Assembly: GCF_029889745.1 (NCBI RefSeq)
Contig: NZ_CP123639.1
Location: 934,501-998,500 of the forward strand
Source: Ligilactobacillus faecis
GTDB taxonomy: Bacteria > Bacillota > Bacilli > Lactobacillales > Lactobacillaceae
Reading direction: 5' to 3'
Length of the DNA: 64,000 nucleotides
Positions 18,979 through 28,408 of this stretch are shown piece after piece. The number at the start of each line of letters is the position of its first letter. Within the stretch, counting starts at the first letter, position 1. Position numbers and translations under genes: made by a program. The notes below the pieces were generated by a model. It ran no database searches. It worked only from the letters and a program-made list of their open reading frames with translations, and had not been told where the DNA came from.

Positions 18979-19626
18979 ATGGATTTTACTGAACTTGTCC
19001 AAAAAAGACACTCGACACGTGATTTTACTGCTAAAGCTATTTCACAGACACAGCTTGATCAGATCATAAAAGATGCCTTAACAACACCATCTTGGGTCAA
19101 TTCTCAACCTTGGCGTGTCTATGTTGCTACAGGTAAAACTTTAGAATTGATCAGAGAAAAACACCGTGAGTTGGTCGAGAAGGGAGTTTCTGGGCAACCA
19201 GAATATCCTGTTTTGAGTCGAAATAAATGGGATCAACGCTCACAAACTAATATGGCTGCCTGGACAACTGAATTTAAGCAACGCTTCAAACCAGGCGAGG
19301 TTGATTTTTATCAAAGCCAAGTTGAGCTCTTTAACGCTCAGGCAATTATTTATATCACCTTACCTAAAGGATCATCACTTTGGTCGATCCATGATATCGG
19401 TGCTTTTACTCAAACTTTAGTTTTGAGTGCGACTTATCAAGGGATAGACTCGATCACTGCTTATGAATTGGTCAAATTTCCAGCAAGTGTGAAAGCGATC
19501 ATGGAGATCCCGACCAATGAAACTTTAGCGATCGGTGTAGCTTTAGGGTATAGTTCAACTGATCCTTTAAATAGCTTTAGCCCCAATAAGCTTGCCTTAG
19601 AACAAGTAGTTACTTATAAAGATTAG
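18979..19626 (+). CDS. Nitroreductase family protein
   Basis: FMN-dependent NAD(P)H nitroreductase-like enzyme, 215 aa, cytosolic. The N-terminal FTELVQKRHSTRDF and the SWVNSQPWRVYV segment are characteristic FMN/phosphate-binding regions of the family. The C-terminal AIGVALGYSSTDPLNSF matches the usual closing motif (GYxxxDxxxN). The start at ATG 18979 is preferred because AGAGG (18965-18969) sits 9 bp upstream; the upstream ATG at 18970 would leave no room for ribosome binding. Substrate unknown. Single gene followed by a DeoR-type regulator in the same direction. Confidence 0.88.
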   Translation: MDFTELVQKRHSTRDFTAKAISQTQLDQIIKDALTTPSWVNSQPWRVYVATGKTLELIREKHRELVEKGVSGQPEYPVLSRNKWDQRSQTNMAAWTTEFKQRFKPGEVDFYQSQVELFNAQAIIYITLPKGSSLWSIHDIGAFTQTLVLSATYQGIDSITAYELVKFPASVKAIMEIPTNETLAIGVALGYSSTDPLNSFSPNKLALEQVVTYKD

Positions 19627-19703
19627 CTATGATCAGATAGGAAGGCTTTTAGCTACTAAGTGTGCTATATTGAGGTAAGAAAAATAAATTAAGGGGCAAT
19701 TTG

Positions 19704-20459
19704 ATGTTAAAAAAAGAGCGTTTATTAAAGATCACGGCTTTAGTCGAGCAACAAGAGATCGTCACTGTCAATGAATTGATCAAGCTGTTAGGTGTCTCTG
19801 ATATGACGATCAGGCGCGATCTCGATGAGTTAGCCAAAAGTGGTAAGCTCGTACGTCTTCATGGAGGCGCGCAAAGGATCATGCGGATAGAGGAGCATGA
19901 ACTTTCACGCATTCAAAAACGCGAACTCCATTTAGCTGAAAAAGAAACTGTTGCTAAGGCTGCTGCTAAATTGATCAAGCCAAATGAGACGCTCTATATC
20001 GGAGCAGGAACGACACTTGAACTGATCGTTTCTTACGTTGAAGATCCGAGTACGCTTAGAGTCGTGACAAATAGCTTGCCTGTCTTTGAAGCTTGGCAAA
20101 AGACTCCAGCAGAATTGATCTTAGTCGGGGGGCATTACCGTCAGCGTTCAGGTGAGTTTATCGGGAGTCTGACTGTCAAAATGTTAGAAGATCTTAAGTT
20201 TAGCAAAGCTTTTGTCGGTGTAAACGGCGTTAAAAACGAGAGCATGATGGCCGCTAATGCTGAAGAAGGTCAGGCTGAGGCATTAGGCTTAAACAATGCT
20301 AAAGAAAAGATCGTTGTGATGGATAAGTATAAGTTCAATCGCGATGATTTTTATCGCTTCTATAGTTTATATAATGTCGACCTTCTCATAACTAACCAAG
20401 ATCTTGCGAAGGACACATTAGAACATTACGAGCGCTATACCAAGATCATCCAAGCATAA
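19704..20459 (+). CDS. DeoR/GlpR family transcriptional regulator
   Basis: 251-aa sugar-phosphate-responsive repressor type. The N-terminal helix-turn-helix (VTVNELIKLLGVSDMTIRRD, residues about 20-40) includes the hallmark TIRRDLDEL, followed by LVRLHGGAQ. The C-terminal sugar-phosphate-isomerase-like sensor has YIGAGTTLE and TNSLPVFEAW. ATG 19704 follows AAGGGG (19691-19696) at 7 bp. It lies 103 bp upstream of acetate kinase in the same direction, so control of that gene is plausible but only inferred. Confidence 0.9.
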   Translation: MLKKERLLKITALVEQQEIVTVNELIKLLGVSDMTIRRDLDELAKSGKLVRLHGGAQRIMRIEEHELSRIQKRELHLAEKETVAKAAAKLIKPNETLYIGAGTTLELIVSYVEDPSTLRVVTNSLPVFEAWQKTPAELILVGGHYRQRSGEFIGSLTVKMLEDLKFSKAFVGVNGVKNESMMAANAEEGQAEALGLNNAKEKIVVMDKYKFNRDDFYRFYSLYNVDLLITNQDLAKDTLEHYERYTKIIQA

Positions 20460-20562
20460 AATGAGTTAGCTAGTTGAGACATTGTAATTATGTTGCCAAT
20501 TGCTTGTACCAACTAATTAAGCTAAGATAGAACTAACTTAATATATCTTGAAGGGAAAACTT

Positions 20563-21762
20563 ATGGAAAAGATAATGATCATCAACTCTGGTAGTTCGAG
20601 TTTAAAATTTAAATTATTTGATAATGAAGACCGCCAAGTTTTAGCAAGTGGGATACTCGAACGGATCGGTCTGAGTGGCTCACGTTTGAAATTAAAATAT
20701 GGACCAGACAAGAAATATGAACTGACACAAGATATCACTAATCATTTACAAGCGATCGAATTATTGCTTAAAGTTTTAAAAGAGTTAGACATTGTGACTG
20801 ATCTCAGCGAGATCAAAGGGGTCGGACACCGTGTCGTAGCTGGAGGTGAGTATTTTAGCCGACCAGTCGTGATCGATAACGATGTGATCAAAAAGATCAA
20901 AGAGTTAGCTGAACTGGCACCTTTGCATAATCCAGCTAATTTGAATGGGATCAAGGCTTTTCGAAAGTATTTGCCCCAAGCAACAGCGGTGGCGGTTTTT
21001 GATACGGCCTTTCACCAAACACTTCCAGAGGAGAACTATCTTTATAGTACGCCGTATGAATGGTATGAAGATTTTGGTGTCCGACGTTATGGGGCACATG
21101 GGATCAGCCATGAATATGTGGCCAACGAAGCGGCTAAGCTGATGGGACGCCCTTTGACCGAGCTCAAATTGATCACCTGCCACCTTGGTGCGGGTGCTTC
21201 GATCACCGCTGTCAAAAATGGTCGTTCTTTTGATACATCGATGGGTTTTACTCCATTGAGTGGCCTTCAAATGGCGACACGCGCAGGCGATGTTGATATC
21301 TCATTAGCCAATTATATGATGAAAAAACTAGAACTCAGCTCGATGTCTGAGATGGTCTATTTGTTAAATGAAAAATCAGGCTTCTTAGGTGTTTCCGGTG
21401 TTTCGGCAGATATGCGCGATGTCGAAGAGGCGGCTGAAACAGGGAATAAACGTGCTCAATTAGCGATCAAACTCTTTTACCACAATATTTTGCGCTATGT
21501 CGGGCAATATATCACCGAAATGGGAGGTGTCGATGGGATCGTCTTTACCGGTGGTATCGGTGAAAATTCACCTGAGACAAGTGAAGAGATCATGAAAAAA
21601 TTGTCTTATTTAGGTGTCACGCTTAATGAAACTGAAAATAAGAAACGCGGGCAAAAAACGATCATCTCTGGTCCAGATTCTGCGATCACTGTGATGCGGA
21701 TCCCGACCGATGAAGAATATATAATCGCTCAAAATGTTTGGGAGAAGATAACTGCTAATTAA
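20563..21762 (+). CDS. ackA: Acetate kinase
   Basis: Converts acetyl phosphate plus ADP to acetate plus ATP. It is the energy-yielding end step of the phosphoketolase or pyruvate-oxidase route in lactobacilli. 399 aa, the usual length. The N-terminal NSGSSSLKF phosphate motif, GVGHRVVAGGE, FDTAFHQTLPE and the GGIGENSP adenine-site motif are all present. ATG 20563 is chosen because GAAGGGA (20550-20556) is 6 bp upstream; the TTG at 20548 lies in the ribosome site itself. An IS607-type element begins immediately downstream. Confidence 0.96.
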   Translation: MEKIMIINSGSSSLKFKLFDNEDRQVLASGILERIGLSGSRLKLKYGPDKKYELTQDITNHLQAIELLLKVLKELDIVTDLSEIKGVGHRVVAGGEYFSRPVVIDNDVIKKIKELAELAPLHNPANLNGIKAFRKYLPQATAVAVFDTAFHQTLPEENYLYSTPYEWYEDFGVRRYGAHGISHEYVANEAAKLMGRPLTELKLITCHLGAGASITAVKNGRSFDTSMGFTPLSGLQMATRAGDVDISLANYMMKKLELSSMSEMVYLLNEKSGFLGVSGVSADMRDVEEAAETGNKRAQLAIKLFYHNILRYVGQYITEMGGVDGIVFTGGIGENSPETSEEIMKKLSYLGVTLNETENKKRGQKTIISGPDSAITVMRIPTDEEYIIAQNVWEKITAN

Positions 21763-21819
21763 AATATAATCAAATGCGATATAATATCTACAAGAAAGAT
21801 AAAATGTGAGGTAGATATT

Positions 21820-22487
21820 ATGGCGATATTAAAACCAAAAGAAATGGCTGAAAGATTGACGTTACTGTTTTGACCCTCCAACGCTGGGATAATAATGGGA
21901 TTTTAAAATCTTATCGTACTCCCACTAATCGAAGATATTACACAGAAGAACAATACTTAAAATACATCGGTCGATCAACCAGTAATGATCGTAAGAATGT
22001 TGCTTATGCTAGAGTCTCAACATATGGGCAGAAAGATGATTTAAAAAATCAAATTGCTTTTATTAGACAATATGCTAATGCAAAAGGCATTATTCTTGAT
22101 GAAACATTTACTGATATTGGCAGCGGGCTTGATTATAACCGTAAAAAATGGAATCAATTACTGAAAGAAGTAATGGATAATCAAGTCGATGCGATCTTTA
22201 TTACCTATAAAGATAGATTTATCCGCTTTGGTTATGAATGGTTTGAAAGATTATGTAAGATGCACAATACAGAAATTGTAGTGTTAAATAACATTGAAAC
22301 TAGTCCTACTCAAGAAATGATCGACGATATGATAAGCATTGTACATGTATTTTCTTGTCGCTTATATGGTTTACGTAAATATAAAAGTAAATTAAAAAAT
22401 GACAAGTCTTTGAAAGCTGGCGAAAATAATGATTCGAGTTCAAAAAGTAAGGCTTTATCCAAACAAGACCATGAAAAAGGTGATTGA
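21820..22487 (+). pseudogene. tnpA: IS607-family serine recombinase TnpA, frameshifted
   Basis: The start ATG 21820 follows GTGAGG. The first codons read MAILKPKEMAERL, a MerR-like DNA-binding start, then the frame breaks near 21855 at TTGACGTTACTG. Restoring one A (TTGAACGTT) would give NVTVLTLQRWDNNGILK and join the long downstream frame. That part contains the serine recombinase domain with the catalytic Ser in YARVSTYGQKDDLKNQ and the DNA-invertase-like core. The loss of one base early in the gene should abolish normal TnpA unless a downstream start is used. An assembly error is possible. Confidence 0.8.
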
Positions 22488-23583
22488 TGATTTGTGTGAT
22501 TATCGCAGATATTGTTGGAATCAAGGTTTAGCTTTATGGAATGATATATACGATAGCTCGTTGATTTTAGACGACAAGTTGCTTAGACCTAGTGAACGCA
22601 AAGTTCGTGATGAATTAGTAGCTGATAAAGAAGATTGGCAGTATCAATTATCAGCTCGTTGTTTACAATTAGCGATCTCTGATCTAGGTAAGGCTTGGAA
22701 AAATTTCTTTGATAGATCCCAACCTGATTGGGGCAAACCAAAATTTAAGTCCAAGAAAGCTCCTAGACAAGGCTTTAAAACTGATCGAGCTAAGATCGTT
22801 AATGGTAAGCTGAGACTTGATAAACCACTTGGAGTCAAAACTTGGTACGACATCAGATTTAAAGGGGCTAAGTCTTTAGAAGGTGATTTAAGAGTCGTTT
22901 CAATTTACCGTGAAAATGATAGATACTGGGCTAGTCTACCTTTTGAAGCAGAGATAAAAAAGAAGATCAAGACGGGTAAGAACTCAGCCGTTGACGTCAA
23001 TATCGGACATCTAAACTACACAGACGGTAAGTTCAATACTTTGCCAAGTAATTTGAAACGACTTTATAAACGCATTAAGTATTATCAAAGAAAATTAGCT
23101 AAAAAACGTGTTGTGAATGGTACAAAAGCTACTCAAACGAGTAATTACGTTAATACGAGAGCCAAGTTACAACGTGATTATCGTAAAGTGGCTAGTATCC
23201 AACATGACATTATCCAAAAAGTTACCACTGAGTTAGTGACTAATTACGATCAGGTCGTAATTGAAGATCTAGATGTCAAGAAAATGCAGATGACACATGT
23301 TGCCTCTAAAAGACTTCAACGTTCATTGTTTGGCTACTTTAGACAAGCATTAACTTATAAGTGCAACTGGTATGGTAAAAAAGTAGTTTTGGCTGATAAA
23401 TATTATCCAAGCACGCAACGTTGTTCTAAGTGTGGCTTCGTTAAGACAGGTGCAGATAAAGTCGGTCTCAATGGTAATGAAAAGCACAGAACTAAGCATA
23501 ACGAGTATATTTGTTATGAATGTGGTGCGATCATGGATCGAGATGAAAATGCAGTAGCTAATCTTTTAGCTTTATTAAATTAA
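22429..23583 (+). CDS. tnpB: TnpB, RNA-guided RuvC-like endonuclease of IS607/IS605 elements
   Basis: 384 aa, typical TnpB size. TnpB proteins cut DNA guided by an omega RNA made from the element's right end and help the transposon persist. The visible parts are an N-terminal helical region (VRLYPNKT...YRRYCWNQGL) and a RuvC core. Its acidic residues are Asp in SAVDVNIGHLNYTDG (RuvC-I), Glu in VVIEDLDVKKM (RuvC-II) and Asp in MDRDENAVANLL (RuvC-III). The zinc ribbon has CSKCGF and CYECG. All key residues appear intact although tnpA is broken. It overlaps tnpA by 59 bp in another frame. Confidence 0.9.
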   Translation: MIRVQKVRLYPNKTMKKVIDDLCDYRRYCWNQGLALWNDIYDSSLILDDKLLRPSERKVRDELVADKEDWQYQLSARCLQLAISDLGKAWKNFFDRSQPDWGKPKFKSKKAPRQGFKTDRAKIVNGKLRLDKPLGVKTWYDIRFKGAKSLEGDLRVVSIYRENDRYWASLPFEAEIKKKIKTGKNSAVDVNIGHLNYTDGKFNTLPSNLKRLYKRIKYYQRKLAKKRVVNGTKATQTSNYVNTRAKLQRDYRKVASIQHDIIQKVTTELVTNYDQVVIEDLDVKKMQMTHVASKRLQRSLFGYFRQALTYKCNWYGKKVVLADKYYPSTQRCSKCGFVKTGADKVGLNGNEKHRTKHNEYICYECGAIMDRDENAVANLLALLN

Positions 23584-23700
23584 AAAGATAACGGGGTGGG
23601 CTACACCCTAAAGCTATCAGAGCTAGTCAATGTCATTACCCTCTAGTTAGGATATGGGAATACTAGCATTGACGGTAGTAAATAAAATTTAGGAAAGGAA
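23584..23700 (+). ncRNA. Candidate omega RNA (reRNA) at the TnpB 3' end
   Basis: Directly after the tnpB stop the DNA can fold into GGGTG-GGCTA-CACCC. A longer bipartite stem follows, with CTAGTCAATG facing CATTGACGGTAG and enclosing an inner CCC/GGG stem. TnpB guide scaffolds are known to cover the 3' end of tnpB and the element's right end, with the guide lying in flanking DNA. The location and structure fit; the RNA ends are not determined, and the 5' end may lie inside tnpB. Confidence 0.5.
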
Positions 23701-23873
23701 AAGCTATATTTCTTTCTCAAATGTAATCATCAGACACGTTTGATTATATTTGTTCACATTTTATATAGCAGATCTTAGACGAGAAAGCCTAGTAAGCCTT
23801 TTTGGCTGATAAAGTGAGCAGTTAGTGTTAAAATTATATCTAAACTTAAAATTTTATTAAGGTGGTAATTATT

Positions 23874-24395
23874 ATGCAAACTGCAAAAAGAGGTTTCGAC
23901 TGGTTTAGTCTAGTTGTCGGGATCATCTTAGTGATCGCCGGGATCGCTTCTTTTATGCGACCAGATGCAACTTTGAAATTTGTTTCGATCTGCTTAGGGA
24001 TCGGGCTCTTAGTGAAAGGTATTTACGAATTGTGGTTCCGTCAAGGGATCAACAACTGGTTTGGTGAAAAATCAGGCTGGCTCTTATTTATGGGGATCAT
24101 TGATATCATTTTAGGACTCTTATTTATTTTCCGTGCTGCAAGTGGTGTGGTCGTGATCGCCTATATCTTTGCGTTCTGGTTCATCTTTGATTCGATCGCT
24201 GAGATCGCAACAGCTAATTATTTCAAACGTTTAAACCGCGGTTATTATGTAGCGATGCTTATCTTGAACATCTTAGCTTTATTAGTTGGGTTCATCTTAC
24301 TCTTTAACCCCTTGATCGCAGCTTCAACGTTAGTGTTGATCATCTCATTTTATTTATTGTTGATCGGCTTTATCAAGATCATTCAAGCATTTTAA
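23874..24395 (+). CDS. HdeD/DUF308-like integral membrane protein
   Basis: 173-aa protein made almost wholly of hydrophobic helices (about six), e.g. WFSLVVGIILVIAGIASF and IAYIFAFWFIFDSIAEIA. Repeated Gly-rich helix pairs resemble the HdeD/DUF308 family, members of which are linked to acid stress in enterobacteria. The role here is unknown. ATG 23874 follows AAGGTGG (23859-23865) by about 8 bp. Monocistronic, with its own terminator just downstream. Confidence 0.8.
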   Translation: MQTAKRGFDWFSLVVGIILVIAGIASFMRPDATLKFVSICLGIGLLVKGIYELWFRQGINNWFGEKSGWLLFMGIIDIILGLLFIFRAASGVVVIAYIFAFWFIFDSIAEIATANYFKRLNRGYYVAMLILNILALLVGFILLFNPLIAASTLVLIISFYLLLIGFIKIIQAF

Positions 24396-24400
24396 AAAAA

Positions 24401-24434
24401 GCGAGTTGGAAGTTTCTTCCAGCTCGTTTTTCTT
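24401..24434 (+). terminator. Terminator after the DUF308-like gene
   Basis: GAGTTGGAAG pairs with CTTCCAGCTC across a TTT loop, preceded by A7 and followed by GTTTTTCTT. Confidence 0.85.
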
Positions 24435-24449
24435 AAGGGGGAATTCCAT

Positions 24450-25008
24450 ATGCGCAAAGTAATTTTATATATCGCGCAAAGTGTCGATGGCTATATCGCA
24501 GATGCAAAGGGGCAAGTTGCTTGGCTCAAAGGGCAAGTGGCAGATCTTGAGCTGCCAGATACGTACACTTCATTTATCCAAAATGTCGATACGATCATCA
24601 TGGAGCAAAAGACATATCACCAGATCACAACTGAACTAGCCAAAGATATGTGGCCTTATCCAGAGCAACAAAGTTATATCGTCACCCATCGACCAAAAGC
24701 CCCAACCGACAAGTTGCTCTTTACTGACAAAGATCCTGTGAGTTTAGTCACAGAACTCAAAAAAACAGCCAGGCAAAGATATTTGGATCTGTGGTGGAGC
24801 GAATTTGATCGCTCAGTTAGTCGAACATGATCTGATCGATGTTTACCAACTGACTTTGATCCCAACATTACTTGGACAAGGGATCAGACTATTTTCAGAG
24901 AATAGAGAGCCAAAAGAGCTGTGCTTACTGCGGACTGTTAGCCAAAATGGGGTCGTTGAATTGACTTATGAAAGAAAGAGAAATGTTACCACAAAAGATC
25001 GAAGTTAG
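24450..25008 (+). pseudogene. RibD C-terminal/dihydrofolate-reductase-like protein, frameshifted
   Basis: The N-terminal part (MRKVILYIAQSVDGYIAD, with WPYPEQQSYIVTHR) matches small RibD_C/YyaP-type reductases found in Gram-positive bacteria. At the A7 run near 24759-24765 the frame slips. With six A's the reading continues as KKQPGKDIWICGGANLIAQ and on through LIDVYQLTLIPTLLGQGI, the expected family C-terminus with its GGA motif. One extra A therefore splits the gene into 24450-24830 and a tail in frame with 24805-25008. A homopolymer sequencing error, phase variation or true decay are all possible. The tail overlaps the start of the UvrA-like gene. Confidence 0.8.
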
Positions 25009-27484
25009 AGGAGCTCGCGTGCATAATTTAAAAAATATCGATATCCCGTTGCACCAATTTGTTGTGATTTCGGGGCTATCTGGCTCAGGTAAGAGTTCTT
25101 TAGCTCACGGGATCTTGTATGAAGAAGGTTCGAGGCGGTATTTAGAAGCACTTTCGACGTATACGCGGCGTCGCTTAAAGACTGGAGCAAAAGCTAAAGT
25201 CACAAGCGTCAAGCGTATTCCGTCAGCGTTAGCTTTGCGTCAAAGACCAAGTATCCCATCTGAGCGGGCAACGGTCGGTACGATGAGTGAGTTGTTCAAT
25301 GTGATCCGTTTGATCTTTTCTCGCCTAGGATGCCCACTTTGTCCTAATGGGCACCGCTTAACACCTGATCTAGCGATCTCAGAGGCGATGAGTCGTTCAG
25401 GTGAAGAGCTCGGAAAGATCACTTGCCCGACTTGTGGTGTTGTATTTTATGCTTTTAGTGCTGAAGATTTTGCGTTCAATTCGACGGGTGCCTGTCAAAC
25501 ATGCCAAGGAACAGGCAAGATCCGTCAGCTAGATGAAAGCAAATTGATCGCAGATGAAACGTTGAGTTTAGCAGATGGTGCGATCGCTTCTTGGCGCTTA
25601 CCAGGAAGAAATTTTATGGCGTATGTGGCTGAACGTGCGGGTGTTAGGATCGATGTGCCCTATAAAGAACTCAGCCCTAAAGAAAAAGACTTTGTTTTGA
25701 ATGGGTCAAAGAAAAAATATACCGTCGATTTCAAAAGTAGTACAGGGCGCGTCTTTCATGATTTTCAAGCGCTCTATGAGAATGCCAAAGATGCTGTATT
25801 AGATTCGGTCAAAACAAGTAAGAGTGAACGTTCGCAAAAGAAACTGGCTGAATTTTTCCATTATTCAACGTGTCCAACGTGTCACGGGACGCGGTTACGC
25901 CCTGAATTGTTGACGCAATTGACTGGTGGGCTAAATATCGCGCAAGTCAGTGCGCTGACATTAGGTGAACTCAAGGCGTGGAAAAAGCAAGTTTTAGCCA
26001 CTTTACCACCGACGATGCACACTTTAGGACAAGCACTATTTACTGAATTTGATGATGATCTTTTGCCTTTGCTCGAATTGGGACTAGATTATTTAACGTT
26101 AGAACGCAATGGTAATAGTTTATCGACTGGCGAACTTCAGCGGTTATAGTTAGCGCGCACATTACGTACTGAAACAACAGGTGTTTTATATATTTTAGAT
26201 GAGCCCTCGATCGGGTTACACCCTGATAACGTCAAAGGTCTCTTACATGTTTTGCGAGAGCTTGTCGCTCAAGGTAACTCACTAGTCGTCGTTGATCATA
26301 ACGTTGAGATCATCAAGGCAGCTGATTATTTGATCGAGATCGGACCTGGTTCAGGTGCACTCGGAGGACAGATCATCGGCAAAGGAACGCCGGCTCAGCT
26401 TGCACAAGAAAAAGCTTCTTTGATCGGACCTTATTTAAACGGAACTGCTAAATTGTTAGCCCGCACGCCACAAGAAAAAGCTACCGAAAAGATCAGTTTG
26501 ACTGTACACGAACACTATAATCTGACCGATGTAGAGGTCACGTTAAATGTCGGACAGTTGACGGCCGTCACGGGTTTTTCAGGAGCTGGCAAAACAAGTT
26601 TGATCTTAGATAGTTTAGTGCCAGCTCTTAAAGCTAAAGCAAAAGGGCAAGCTTTACCGACTTATGTCACCAAAATAGAGACGACGTTAAAAGATGTCGT
26701 TAGTGTTGATGCAACTCCGATCGGGAAAAATACTCGTTCGACAGTTGCGACATATACGACGCTGATGGATGATCTGCGTAAGCTTTTTGCCAGTCAAAAA
26801 AGCGCAAAAGAAAAGGGTTATACTGCAAGTTTCTTTTCGTATAATAATAAGCAAGGTGCTTGTGAACGCTGTGGGGGAACTGGAGTCGTCAATTTAGATA
26901 TCCAGTATTTACCTGATATGGAACAAGTTTGTCCACAATGCCAAGGAGAACGCTATCAAGATAAGATCAAAGCGATCAAATGGCAGGGTTATTCGATCGT
27001 CGATCTATTGGCTTTAGATGTTGCGCAAGCGCTTGAAGTTTTCCAAGAACTGCCACACTTTAAGCGTGAATTAGAGCTTTTAGCAGAAGTGGGTCTAGGC
27101 TATCTTCATTTAGGTGAGAGCACGCCTAGCCTTTCTGGCGGGGAAGCGCAACGCCTAAAGCTCGTCAAACATTTGCGTAAAAAACAAAAGCACACGCTCT
27201 TTGTTTTTGATGAACCAACGATCGGCTTACATCCACTTGATGTCAAAGTTTTAGTTACCGTGATGCAGCGCTTGCTCGATCAAGCAGCGACGATCATTAC
27301 GATCACGCATGATCTCGATCTGATCGTCAATGCTGATCAGATCTTAGATATGGGACCTAAAGGTGGTAAAAATGGGGGGCAAGCTATCGTAAATGGAACT
27401 CTAAAAGAAGTTTTAGCTAAAAATAAGGGGATCACGACGAAGTACTTGAAAAAATATTGCCAAGAGTTTGGCCTAGCAGACTAA
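24968..27484 (+). pseudogene. UvrA-like ABC ATPase (UvrA paralogue) with internal amber stop
   Basis: In-frame UvrA paralogue of about 838 codons interrupted by one TAG at 26147-26149. Domain I has Walker A GLSGSGKSS, UvrA-type zinc modules (CPLCPNGH, CQTCQGTGK, CPTCHGTR) and the signature LSTGELQRL, immediately followed by the stop where QLARTL is expected (CAG to TAG). Reading resumes with LARTLRTETTGVLYILDEPSIGLHP. Domain II has GFSGAGKTS, CERCGGTG, LSGGEAQRLKL and LFVFDEPTIGLHP. It is shorter than housekeeping UvrA (about 940 aa) and starts with IEVRGARVHNLKNID, like UvrA2-type paralogues with proposed protective or drug-tolerance roles. The start could be ATG 24968 or 24983. Confidence 0.85.
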
Positions 27485-27514
27485 AAAAGCAGAGCATACC
27501 GGCTCTGCTTTTTT
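27483..27514. terminator. Bidirectional terminator between uvrA-like and lysR-type genes
   Basis: AAAAAAGCAGAGC pairs with GCTCTGCTTTTTT around a short loop. It serves the plus-strand UvrA-like gene and the convergent minus-strand LysR gene, whose stop falls in the stem. Confidence 0.88.
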
Positions 27515-28391
27515 AGTCTGCAAGAGAGGCACTGAGGCGTTTGATGAAGAGCTCAGCGACTTTGGAGCGAACGATATTTTTCTTCCAGATCACGCTTGTG
27601 GTCTCTGTCAACTGCGGTGTCAACGGGCGAAAAGTCAATTCACTTTGATTTGAATTATCGATCAGATCATCAAAGGTGATCATATAAGCTTGTCCTTGTT
27701 TGACCATCAGTTGGGCGTTGAAGACAAGAGTATAAGTTCCGATGATCTGAATTTTTTTTTCAAGGTTGCCCCACCATTTTTGAAAGCGATGTTCTTCGAT
27801 CGCTTGCTCGGAAAAAAGCAATGGTAGCCCTAAAAGATCAGAGGGCGCGATCGTTTCTTTTTGAGCTAGCGGATCGTCTTTTCTTAAGACTAAGCCCCAA
27901 CGTTCTGTTTCAGGTAATTGTAAGTGGTGATAGTTATCTAACGCGCGATCAGCCATCAAAACGGCAAAATCGATCGTGCCTCGTTTCAACGCAGCTTCCA
28001 TCTCCGCTGCGTTCCCACTGACTAAGCGTAATTTGATATCGGGGTAGTCGTGGATCATTTGACTAAGAACAGTCATGATCCGTTGCATCCCCCCACTTTC
28101 CCCAGCGCCAAGTGCCAGTGTCCCACTGATGACTTGGTCGGCTTTTAGAGAGGTCGTAGTTTGGTCAGCGAGTTGGACGATCTCTTTAGCCCGGGCTTGG
28201 AGATATTCACCAGCTTCAGTCAACGTGATCTGGCGGTGTCCGCGGATAAATAAAGTGACACCTAACTCAGCTTCGAGTTCAGCTAATTGGCGTGAAAGCG
28301 TCGGCTGAGAAACTAGGAGTTCTTGAGCCGCTCTAGTGATATTTTGATACTGGGCCACAGCCAGAAAATAACGTAAGACGCGTAATTCCAT
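27513..28391 (-). CDS. LysR family transcriptional regulator
   Basis: 292 aa. The N-terminal winged helix-turn-helix is classic: LRVLRYFLAVAQYQNITRAA followed by LLVSQPTLSRQLAELE. The remainder is a periplasmic-binding-like co-inducer domain. A very good ribosome site (AGGAGG in the reverse complement just before 28391) supports the ATG start. It follows the histidine phosphatase by only 17 bp, so the two are probably cotranscribed. Its target and inducer cannot be told from sequence. Confidence 0.92.
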   Translation of the reverse strand: MELRVLRYFLAVAQYQNITRAAQELLVSQPTLSRQLAELEAELGVTLFIRGHRQITLTEAGEYLQARAKEIVQLADQTTTSLKADQVISGTLALGAGESGGMQRIMTVLSQMIHDYPDIKLRLVSGNAAEMEAALKRGTIDFAVLMADRALDNYHHLQLPETERWGLVLRKDDPLAQKETIAPSDLLGLPLLFSEQAIEEHRFQKWWGNLEKKIQIIGTYTLVFNAQLMVKQGQAYMITFDDLIDNSNQSELTFRPLTPQLTETTSVIWKKNIVRSKVAELFIKRLSASLAD

Positions 28392-28408
28392 GAGGACCTC
28401 CTTTTGTA

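Larger units (their letters stand above)
21763..23752 (+). mobile_element. IS607-type insertion sequence (tnpA broken, tnpB intact)
   Basis: A MerR-like/serine-recombinase tnpA overlaps a tnpB, the arrangement typical of IS607. The left boundary is close to the ackA stop. AAATATAATCAAA (about 21762-21774) is the inverse complement of TTTGATTATATTT (about 23740-23752), which may mark the ends. IS607 elements do not normally have long terminal inverted repeats or target duplications, so the exact edges are uncertain. Confidence 0.75.

Noticed and set aside
24759-24765. Programmed frameshift or phase switch at the A7 run
   Set aside because: A7 runs are common in AT-rich genomes and the neighbouring gene is also broken. 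Decay or sequencing error is the simpler reading.
26252-27484. Separate half-size UvrA-like gene
   Set aside because: It is in the same frame as the upstream part, and the codons between the TAG and its ATG encode conserved UvrA motifs, so it is one gene with a stop.
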